From assembly GCA_028622995.1 (NCBI GenBank), contig JAJQJQ010000027.1:124001-188000 (forward strand): DNA of 64,000 nt. Reading direction: 5' to 3'. Source of the stretch: Panagrolaimus kolymaensis (lineage: Eukaryota > Nematoda > Chromadorea > Rhabditida > Panagrolaimidae). Shown here one piece after another: positions 49,146 to 61,100 of the stretch (its first letter is position 1; every line of letters starts with the position of its first letter). The notes beneath the pieces were generated by a model. That model saw only the letters and a list, made by a program, of their open reading frames with translations. It had not been told where the DNA came from and made no database searches. The translations under genes and the position numbers were made by a program.

Positions 49146-52100
49146 ATGTCAAAAGAAAAAGAAAAGGAAAAAGATAAGGATAAAGAAAATACGGATTCTC
49201 GTCGATCGTATATTCTTCGAGTGGCTGGTCATATTCTTTCGTTGCATTTGGTGGAAGAAAAGCTTCCAAATATTCAAGCTTTATATAATTTTTGTGATAC
49301 TCCTGTTACTTTATTTGTTATTTCAAGAAGTGATCTGGTGAGTTCAAAAAAATTTCTTTCAAGATCGAAAGCGTTAATATTTGTTTTCAAATCTTTTTTT
49401 TTTGCGAATTTTTATAAAAAATAATTTTAGAAAGGTCGAATAGATGTTTCAAACGAAATAAAATATGATAAACCTGCGCTTTCAAGAGTGGTGTTTTTTA
49501 AAACTCGACCCATTGCTTTGACATCAGAAAATCATAAAAATATTGTTAGTGTTTTAACTATTCAAGAAAATGCAAATGAAACGTTTCTTGGAAGCATTCA
49601 ACAGGTGAGAAACAAAAATCGTGTGAAGTGGAAAAAAATATATGAAATCAAAATGGAGTTTTAGGTGTTTTCAAAATTATTCCAAAATAATAATAGCAAT
49701 GAAAAAACCCCAAAAAATAATAATCAGCTTCGAGAAATTGTAAATGAACTTGAAGAAAGTTTACTCATGACTGTGGATGGTGGCAAAGGTGGAAGTGAAG
49801 GAGGTGGAGACGGTTAGTTTTTTTACCGCAACAAAAAAAGCATTTACTGGGCCTAATTTTGACCAAATATGTTTATAAAAGGTTTTTGGAAGCCTTTAAA
49901 TATAATTTTCATTTAAATAATTCAGAAGGTTTTATGTCACAAAAAATTTACTTTGGTAAAACCAATCTCAAATCGAAATTCGTTAATAAAAAATGTTTTC
50001 CTATTTTCTTTTCTACAAAATCTTTGACAAATCTCCTTTTATAAGGAAGCAAAAAATATTTTAGAAAATGTCAAAAAAATGAAAAAAATAAAGCAAGCAT
50101 AAACCCAAAACTTTTCAGGAGTTTTATCCCTTGAAGATGAAATAAAACTTTGGAAGCTTCGAGCTTCAGCAAACAAGGATAAAGGAAATTATGCGGAAGC
50201 TTTTGAACCTTTAACCGAAAAAATTCCTTTGCTTCCAAATTGTGGAATTGAAAGATTAATTGAATTCGTCGAAGCTTCGGAAGATTGCATCGATGCTTTA
50301 TGGAATTCCGATGAACCATATCCTCAAAATCGAATGAAGCAACTTCTTTACGCAATAGAAAATTGTTTATTTGAAAATATATGTATAAAATTTGTTATAG
50401 AAAATTTATGGAAAATTGGTAAATTATCTGATGAATTGAAAACAGCTATTTCGATTTGTGATCAATGGATTTTTGTGGTTTCAAGTTTAACTTCTCAAAC
50501 TTGGGCCAGAAATGCTTTACACGAATGGAAAGGCGATTCACAAAGACAAGATTATATTAAAGGTTTTCGAAATCGTTTGGATGAAGTTTTATCACTAAAA
50601 ATTTTATCTGAACAAATTGTAAATTTGCTGAATGATAAAACAACGGCAACTGAAATTGTGGAAGTTATTGAAGGCGCAATGAAAGGTTTCAATCCCATTG
50701 TTTATTCTCCATACACAGAAGCAAATTGGAAAAGTCGTTTACAAACAGTGGAAAGAATTTTGGATCCAATTATCGATCGAACCATTCCAATTATAAAAAG
50801 TCGATTTCAACCAAATAAAATGGATTCCACAACTTTGCTCAGTGATGTTCATAAATATCGACATTTTTTACATCGAAATAATGTTAAAGCCAAATTACAT
50901 TCGGATCGAGAAAATCTTCTTGCAAGATTAGGAGACTTTTTACAGGTTTGTTGTTTAAAAAAATTATTTAGCATAATAAAAAAATGAAAAAAGTTATATT
51001 TGGTGGAGACGGGATTCGAACCCGCGCGTGCATCTGCACAGGGGAACTTAAGTCCACCGCCTTAGACCACTCGGCCACTCCACCGATGAAACTAGTAGGG
51101 AGAAAATAGGAAGACCTTCAATTGCTAGCACATACATACTCTTTCTTTTTTGCTGCCAGTGAAGGTCACTCTTGTAGCCAGCCAAAGCCGCTTACGAATG
51201 CAAATGAGGAAAAAAAGAGAAGGCAAAAAAAGCTAGAGGCAAAAAGGGTTTATAAAAAACAGCAAAAAATTATATTTTTATAAAGTTGGAGAAAAAAAAT
51301 TAGAAAACTAAGAAAAATTTCCTTTTTTTTTTTGCCATATATTTTGGTGAAACCTAAAATCCCCTCACCTATTTTAAAATTTTTTTAGGTCAAACGAAAG
51401 GAATATGTTGAAAGGATTCAAATGAGTTTGGATGCTTGTGCAGGACGATATCTCACTGAAATAGCCTCAAAACTTATTTGGCTTCGACAGCAGCGAGCTC
51501 AAGCGGAAGAGCTTAAAGAAACTTGCGCTAAAATGCTCAACGACCTTAAAGAATATCCACAACTTGAAAAAAGTGTAGAAAATTTTATTCAAGAATTAAA
51601 AGCTTCTGAAAGTGAACAATTTGATGCATGGTCGAGAGATGTTTTACAATCCATTGATGATGGAAGTGATTCAATTGCATTGGAAACAAGTGGAAAATTA
51701 ATGATTCTCGAAAAAGAAGGAAGAGTTTTAAGAGTTAATTATTCTGATCGACTTGTAAGATTATTGCGAGAAGTTCGACAAATTCAAAGCTTGGGTAAGC
51801 ATTTGTTTAACAGGGAAATTCAATGTGACTTGAAAAGGCGTTGAAAATTTGCATAATTACAAAATAGTTTAACTTTGTTTTTTCGAGTTTTGGCACATTT
51901 TCTGACATCTTTCATTCATGATAGAAACATTTTTTTTTAAAAACCATGAAATTAATTTTTCATATTTATATAATCTGGGATACCAATTTTTTTTTAAATT
52001 TTTGCTTTAAATTAGTTTCATCAACCAAAAAACTTCCTTTCTAGACTTTTGTAACCGAAAAAAAGTTTAATAAAAAGTATGAAAGCATGCAATAATTATG

Positions 52101-55100
52101 AAACTTCTCAATTAAATTCTTTGTAAACTTTGCTTCATATTACTACTGCATTTTTTCCATTAAAAATTAAAAATTCATGAATCACAATTTTTTTAGGCTA
52201 TACAGTGCCAGCTAAAATCCAGCAATGCGTCCAAACGGGTGAACAATTTTATCGTCATGGAATAATGTTAAAACAAGTGGCACATTTTTATAATACCATT
52301 GAGGAACAAATGTTGCCATGTCAAGAAGCGATGATGATTGATGAAGCTTTAGCATTTGAAAAGCTTGTAATTCCAGAAAAATCTTCAACAAATTCATATC
52401 AAGTTACATGGGATAATCCACAGGCCCTTCAAGGGTATATCGAAAAATTACAAGCTGCCGCTTTTCAGCTTACTTCCCATAATCGAAGACTTCGAAAAAT
52501 TCATGCAGAAATATCAGAAAAAGTTTTAAAATTAATGTCTTATGATTTACTTAAAGATGAAGATAAATGGCAAACAACGATAGGAGAAATAAGACAAAAA
52601 TTTACTGAAGAAGAACGACATTGCCCTAATAAAGCTAATATGGAACCATGGATCATTCATTGGAATGCTCAACTTTATAAAGCATTAAAAACTCAATTTG
52701 AATGGGGTTTAGAAAGTTTACAATCTCAAATCCCTACAATTAATGCTCAATTAATTTTTAAGCAAGTTTTTCATTTAAAAAACTTTGAAAAATGCTAACA
52801 AGAAAAAATATTTGAAATAACGCAACAAAAAAAAACTTTAAGATTGAGCAAAATTATCTTCGAAGAAAATAATTTACATATATTTTTAAACATTTTTGTG
52901 TTAAATCAAAATGCTTTTTTTTCAGAGACCAACAACTTCAATTCCGCCCTCCATTGGAAGAACTAAAAGCCAAATATTATTCTGAACTTAGAAAATTTCT
53001 TGCAATCCCACAAAAATTTCGTGGCATTCAAAACAATAATAATAATAACAACAATCAAAAAGGAGGAGGAGGAGGAAGCAGCTTTTTTAATGGAATTATT
53101 GAAGAAAATGCTCAAAGATTTGAAGGAATTTATGAACAATCAAATAAATTATTTGAAAAATTATTTAAAGTTTTTGAACAATTTCAACCTTGGATAGTTT
53201 TGGGCCAAATAAATGTGGAAGATATGATTGAAGAAAATTTTAAAAAAGCTTCTGATTGGGAAGACCAATTAAAAATGTTGAAAAGTAAAGGGCGAGAAGC
53301 TGAACGATTACCAAATGAAATAAAAATTGATTGCATTCTAATTTCAACTATGTCCATAAGTAAGTTGTTATCTTTTATTAATTTTATTTTCGCTCTGATA
53401 CAAATTTAAGAACTCTTATTTTTGCATCGAGGGATCTTTAAAAAATTTAGTTTTCGATTCAAAAGCATTTTCTAATTTTTTTTCTATTTTTACAGAAAAT
53501 GTTATCGATGACCTTCTTCATCGACTTTACGACACTCTCACATGGACTTTGAGGCATTCAATTACAAGTCAACTCCAACTTATGGGACAAGATATAACCT
53601 CTGGAATCGATCTTCTTGGAAGTCGTCCACAAACCCTTGATGAAATAGCTGAAGCAAATCAAAATCATTTAAAATTGGCTGCATCAAGTCGGCAATGGTC
53701 TGAAGCTATGGCAAATTTAGAAGATAAAAATGCTTTGCTGAGATCAGTTGGAGGTGGAGGAGTTGAAAATTTGAACAGCCTTAAAAGCCAATATGAAAAG
53801 TTTTCCTTGATGTTGGAAAGCCATGAAGAGGTTATCAAGGAACAGGTAAATGAAAAAAAAATGATAAACAAAAATTAATTTCTTTTGAGGCAAATTTATT
53901 ATTAAATTTTTCGCATTGAAACACAGATTTGCAAAAAAAAATTTTAAATACATATTTTACTTTTTTGTAGCTCGAAGTTATGAAAACCAATGTTGGTGAA
54001 CGAATTAAAGCTTTAAACGATGATTCTGAAAGACTTCTCGCTCGTTGGAATCAATTTAAGCCCAAAACTGAAGTGCTAAATGAAAATCGAGATGCTCTTG
54101 TAAAAGCATTGGATTTTATAAAAGAAAAACGGCAACAATTTGATGAACTTATTGAAATTAAAAATAAAATAATGTAAGTTTTTTTTAATTTTCATGGAAC
54201 ATTTTATCTTATTAGATGTCTAAAAGTATCTAATCGAGAGCTACAATAATTTTTTTGTTTCAGTTCGGATAGCGAACAATTCGGCCTTGAAATTCCTGAA
54301 TTTCATGCATTTGAAGAAATGGAAAAAGATTTAAGTGATTATGAAAATAATTATTTATTATACGAAAAATTTAATACTGATTTATCAGCTTTGAGTTCAG
54401 AAGAATGGATTCTTTTTAGATCAAAAACATATTTATTTGATGAATTTTTGCAGCATTGGACTGATCACCTTAAAACCATTCCTGCTACAGCCGTAACTGT
54501 GAGACTTTCAAAAGATATTGAATTAATGAAAGAATTTGGAGCATGTTTAAAATATTGTCGAGGCGAAATGCTTAGTGGCGATCATTGGTTGGAATTATTT
54601 CGAATGTTAAAAATTCCCAAAGGCACGACATTGGAAAAGTTAACCTTTGGTGATTTATTGAATGTTCAACAAAATGTTATTGATAATGTGGATCAATTAA
54701 AAAATTTGAATAGTCGCGCCCAGGGAGAAGTCACAATTAGAGAAGCCATTCAAGAATTGGAAGTTTGGGCAGCTCAAGCTGAATTTAATTTAATTGATTA
54801 TAAACATTCTAATGGACAAACAATTAAAATTATTAAAGAATGGAAAGAAGCCATCAATCAGGTTTGGAAAAATCCAAAAGGAGAAAACTAAAGTTTACTT
54901 TGATATATAAAAAAATTAATATTTTAGGTCAAAGATAATCAAGCTTTGTTGCAATCATTAAAAAATTCACCATATTACACCCAATTTAAAGATCAAACTT
55001 CTATTTGGGAAAAAAGGTAAGTAACAAAACGTCGAAAAAAAAATCGGTTCTAAAAGTTTCACAAAAAAATAAAAATAAATCATATATTTTTGAATAAACA

Positions 55101-58100
55101 TAAGCAAATTTTATTCCAGCCATATCCTTGCATTAAAAATCACAATATTCCTGATTTATCTATTCATAGAATAACTTTCTCTGAGATTTTTTTAAACCAT
55201 GAAATCTTTCTTTTTTGTTACATCTTTAAAAAAACTTTGTTTGAATTTTCCATCTTTATTTTTTAGAATTACTGATTTGGATGTTTATTTACAATCGATG
55301 AATGAAATTCAAAGAAAATGGGTTTATTTAGAGCCCATTTTTGGTCGAGGCAGTCTACCATCTGAAGCTTCTCGATTCAATCGAGTCGACGTTGAATTTC
55401 GGGTTATTTTGCAAGGTAAATTTCATAAATATTTTAAAATCATAAATTTGAATGTTTTTCAGAAATAACAAAAGACTCTCGCTTGGTCGCTCTTTGCAAT
55501 CGAGCAAGTTTGGGTCGAACTTTGGAACAAACCATCGATCAGCTAAATCGTTGCCAACGAGCTTTGAATGAATTTTTAGAGCAAAAACGAACAGCGTTTC
55601 CAAGATTTTATTTTCTTGGTGATGATGACTTGCTTGAAATTTTGGGACAATCCACTAATCCAACTGTAATTCAAATGCATTTAAAAAAATTATTTCAAGT
55701 AAGTCATAAAGTCAGAAAGCGAAAATATGCAAACAAAAATTAAATATTTTTCTTTTTTTGGGAATCATGGCTAAAATGTTTAAATTTTGGAATTTTTTGA
55801 ATTAAAAACACGCAACTATGTACAAACATACTAATTTCTTTTTCTCTTTTCTCGAAAACAAAAATATTTTTGTTTCTTAAATTTTCAGGGAATTGATAAG
55901 GTACTTTTTGATTCTCAAAGTGAAACAATTCAAATTATGGTTTCATCTGAGGGTGAACATGTAAAACTCTCTAAACCCATTCGAATTGTGCCTCAAGTTG
56001 AAATATGGTTAGCTGAATTATCAAATGAAATGAGAGCGACATTAAAAAAATTGGTGGCTGATTGTTTGAAGGAGGAACAATTGGATCCTGGAAAATATCC
56101 CTCACAAATTCTTTGCCTTTCAGAAGAAATTCGATTTTGCAAGGATGTCGAAGATATTCTAAATGCAAATGGACCTTTAGAAAATTATAAACTACAACTT
56201 TTACAACAATTAGAACAATTTACTTCCACTAAAGTCGATGACAAAGTTTTAAAGCTAAAATTGAAATCGCTAATTTTGGATTTAATTCACCATATTGGAG
56301 TTTTGGATGAATTAAATATGGGTGGCGAAAATAATAATAAAGCAAATAATAAAAATTATTGGCTTTGGCAAAAGCAATTACGATTTTATTATGAAAATGG
56401 TACAGTTATTATTCGACAAGCAAATGCCACTTTTGCCTATACATTTGAATATCAAGGAAATGCCCCGAAATTGGTTCACACTCCTTTAACGGATAAATGT
56501 TATTTAACTTTAACTCAAGGTTTGTGAAGGCTTAAAAAATGGAGGAGAAAATGATAAAAATTAGATATATTTTTTTTAGCGCTATCAATGGGATTAGGTG
56601 GAAATCCATATGGTCCAGCAGGAACTGGAAAAACTGAATCAGTAAAGGTAAACTTTTAGTGTAATTTTATTTATGTAAAGACTTTTCAATTGTTTTTTTA
56701 AAAAAATTTCGTGTTGGAATTTAAAAAACCCAAATATTTAAATAAAGTTCGATCATAATTTAGGCGCTTGCAAATTTAATGGGTCGTCAAGTTCTTGTTT
56801 TTAATTGCGATGAAGGAATTGATGTTCATTCAATTGGTCGAATTTTTGTTGGATTAATTCAATGTGGAGCATGGGGATGTTTTGATGAATTTAATCGACT
56901 AGATAAAGTAAGCTTTATCCAATCTTTAATAATTGATGGATTATTTTTTTTTTAATTTTAGAGTGTTTTATCTGCGGTTTCAACTCAAGTTCAAACCATT
57001 CAAGCTTCAATTCGATCTCATTCAGCTACATGCCATTTGGATGGAAAAACAGTTCCAGTGGATTTTAATTCAGCTATTTTTGTTACTTTAAACCCAGCGG
57101 GGAAAGGATATGGTGGAAGACAAAAATTACCTGATAACCTTAAACAACTTTTTCGACCTGTTGTTATGTCAGTTCCCGATAATGAACTCATCGCTGAAAC
57201 TTTACTTTATTCTGAAGGATTTAAAGAAGCTAAAATACTTTCAAGAAAATTAGTGGCTTCTTTCAACCTTAGTCGTGAAATGCTTTCCACTCAACAGCAT
57301 TATGATTGGGGTTTGCGTGCATTAAAAACGGTGCTTCGAGGTTGTGGAGATGCAATTTCAAATAATCGAGGCGAGATTCCCGAATCTAAAATTGTTGTTC
57401 AAACTTTAATGTTAAATACTTTATCAAAATTAACTTTCGCTGATTCCAAACGTTTTCGAGTTTTATTGGATGATATTTTTCCGGATGTTGATAAATCATT
57501 AATTCAATTTACTCAAATGGAAGAAGAACTTAAAAAAGCTGCCGCAGAAATGTCTATGGAAATGACGAATACACAAATAAATAAAATTTTTGAACTTTAT
57601 GAACAATTGCGTCAACGAACGGGAGTGGTTATTGTAGGTCCACCAGGTTCTGGGAAATCAACCTTATGGAGAATTTTAAAAAAGGCTTTAGGTAAGTTTT
57701 TTACAAAAAAAAAATTGGGGAAAAGCTGAAAATTGTTTTTTTGGGGCCAGCGTGAGCGCGTAGCGCGAACGCTGGCCCAAGTTGAGTCGGGGAAGGGAGC
57801 GCGCGACCTCTTTTTTTTTATCGGCTGATATATTCATAGGTTTAATCATATCTTCTGGGGATGAAATTTTGCAGGCTTATTAGTGGCCACCTATAGATTA
57901 TATCTGTAAAGAAATCCAGCAAAAAGCCTGTATAAATCGAGAGTAATTAACTTAACAATGTCCAAAAAAATGATGTCTGTCCGTCTGTTTGTATGTCACA
58001 AATCCTAGCACGAAAATGACTCAAACGAAAGGTTTGCTTCATTTGAATGTTTTTTTAATAGCTCTTTGTATCTTTTACGATATTTTTGAGATTAATTTTT

Positions 58101-61100
58101 TGATAAATTAAATATAAATAATCTAAATACAAACTTTAAAATTTTTTACATTAACAACCGAGAAATTTTACATAGCACGAATATTTATTAATATTTTTGT
58201 GTCTCATAAAGGTGCGATAATCGTTTTTGTTAATTTCGGAGGCTATTTTTATTAAGTCTGCTTTTTTTAAAGAATGAAGTAATCGATAGTCTTTTTTTCT
58301 GCATTTTTTACATTTAATTATTCATGTACTTGAGTTGACATATTTTTATCAAAATAAATAAAAGGGTTTTTTACATTTTTAAATTTTAAATCGTGGATTT
58401 CAAGCTTTTTTGCTTTAACGTTTATAAAAATATAATTTTTTTGTTTAGCACGGTGGCTTTTTTCCGAGTTAAATTTCTAATAATATTCTCGAATAGGTTT
58501 TAAATTTTAATAATATGGTCCTTCACAGTAGTAGTTTATAATTAAACATTTTCTTTCATACTAATGCATCTGTGTGTTTGCGATTTTTTTATTTATTAGC
58601 CATTAAAGAAAATAAAGATTAAGATTGAAAAATGCACAAAGGTTAAATTGAAAAGTTGGAACCAGATATCTTTGGTTAAAATTTAGTAAACTGAAAAGCG
58701 CAGAAAATTGATAATGGATGTTAAGAAATTAAATTTGTCCTATAGGAATCATATTTTTCAACTCCTCCAGCGGGGCATTTAGTACCGTCAGGTACTTATA
58801 ACGATGCTTTTTTTTCATAAAGCACAATTTTCTTTTTTCCCCTTTTTTTACTAATCAAAACTAAAACGAAAAAAGAAGCAACTTTCTTTTTTTAAGTGCT
58901 AAATCATAAAAAGTTAGTGTAGTATATGTTAGTTAAACATTGTTATTTTCCCAATGGAGAAATCGGTCATTGAGAGAAACTAAATGTTTAAAATTCACTA
59001 ATAAATAAATATATATTCATCTCGCAATTTTCTTTTACTGATATCGAAATTTTCACATTATTGGTATCAATCTCTTCGAGCTCAATAAAAGAATAGAAAT
59101 CATTACTATTACAAGGCTAAAAGCCAAAAAAAGTTGAAGTTGAGTCTTAAATAAAAGAAAAGCGGGACAATCAATACAAGCTCAAGTCAATAAAAGCATG
59201 GCAATCTCTAAGATTCACGCCGACTCAACTTCGCGGCCCAAAAAAAATTTTGAAAGAAAAAATGAAGCTTGACTAAATTTTAATTGTTTCCATTTTATCG
59301 AAGAAATAGGCAATTTATAAACTTCGTGTTAAGATCATACTGGAATAAAATGGGCCTCAATTATTAAAAAAAACTAAAAAACGATAAAAAATTAATTTTT
59401 AAATGTGTAAATTTTATTATTGGAAAAGCAAATTAAGTGGAATATAATTTCAAAAAATAGATAACAGGCTTTAATATTTTTAACACATTGATCTACCAAC
59501 AGTATCACATTTGAAAAAATTATATTAAAAAATAATGGAAAGAGATTTAAGAGATGAACTGATAAAAAACAGGAGCTTAGTATGAATTAGCATGAATTAA
59601 CTAATTAAGAAGGTTCTTTTAAATTATTAGTTACAGTAAATATTTATAAAAGCTATTTATAAAAAGAGAGGAGAGAAAATTTTTTTTGGGCCGCGAAGTT
59701 GAGTCGGCGTGAATCTTAGAGATTGCCATGCTTTTATTGACTTGAGCTTGTATTGATTGCCCCGCTTTTCTTTTATTTAAGACTCAACTTCAACTTTTTT
59801 TGGCTTTTAGCCTTGTAATAGTAATGATTCTTGTTGAGTCACATATCCGAAACAAGGTTTATTAATTTTCGTTAAAGGATAAGCTACCTTTTTATTAGAG
59901 ACACTTATTGCCCAAAATAGTCTCCAAAATAAATTGTCTGAACCTCCAAGTAAATAGAATTTAAAAAAATAATTTTCTACTAAAATATGCTTTGTTCAAT
60001 TATTATAAATTCTAACTTTAAATAATATTTGATTTCCCTAAAAATTTATTAATCTTCATTTTTTTGGCTCTTTTAAATCCATATTATATCGATTTTCTTT
60101 TTAAATTAAATAACTTTTAAAAACTTTTATTATTTTTTGATTTAATAATGCTGGTGAGACAAACGCCTTTTTTATATTTTTTCATTCAACTAAATTTTTT
60201 AGCGAGGCTTCACCTCATTCTCAAAATAATAAAAGCAAAAATTAAATAAAGCGTTTTAAAATATTCAAAAAAAGGGTTTCATAAAAAGCGAAGAGAAAAT
60301 CAATTCGACTAAAAAAATCAATAAACTTTGCCGCTGCTATGAGAAAAGGAATTTTATTTTAGCTTAGATGTTTTTGATTTTTTAAAAATGTTCTTTGCCA
60401 CTTCGGCGAAGATTGTTTGTCGAGCTTTTTTAGATAACCGTCAAAAAAAAACAATAACAAAAACTTAAAAAAATAAAATTTTTGAACAGCCTAACATCGA
60501 AAACATTTTTTTTATTTCTAAAAAACAGGTTTTATAAATTGCTTCGAGATTCTCAGTAATTAATTCAAAATTATTCTTAAGAATTAAAACTTTATCTAGG
60601 AGCCACGGGACAACCAGTTGACACATTTACCATAAATCCAAAATCCATGAATCGCAATCGATTGCTTGGAAGCATGGATTTGGATACTCGAGAATGGACG
60701 GATGGAGCATTAACAATCGCTTCGAGGCAAGTTGTAAAGGATAATTCCAAAGCTGCATGGATTATTTGTGATGGAGATATTGATCCAGAATGGATTGAAG
60801 CATTAAATAGTGTATTGGATGATAATAAATTATTAACGATGCCAAATGGAGAAAGAATTCAATTTGGAAATAATGTAAATTTTATTTTTGAAACTGATGA
60901 CCTTCAATTTGCTTCACCCGCCACCATTTCACGAATGGGAATGATATTTATAAGTGAAGAAGATTTAGATATAAATGAAATAATTAAAAAATATTTAAAA
61001 ACAAATTTATCGTCAACTGAAAATAATCCAAATTTATCTGATTGGATTGAAGAAAAGCTTAAACCCGCTCTTAAATGGGTTTTAGAACATCCAAATAAAG

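Larger units (their letters stand above)
57692..60599 (+). other. 2.9-kb repeat-filled intron in che-3 AAA2
   Basis: The donor GTAAGT at 57692 and acceptor TTATCTAG at 60599 are phase-matched, giving KKALG then [17 protein letters not shown] across AAA2. No coding sequence is present inside. It holds a GC-rich palindrome at 57748-57778 and a long inverted repeat at 59098-59829, and is far longer than the other che-3 introns (45-443 bases). It looks like a small intron that received insertions. Confidence 0.8.

Noticed and set aside
57748..57778. GC palindrome as a Helitron terminus
   Set aside because: No CTRR follows within about 15 bases, unlike the motif at 406-434.
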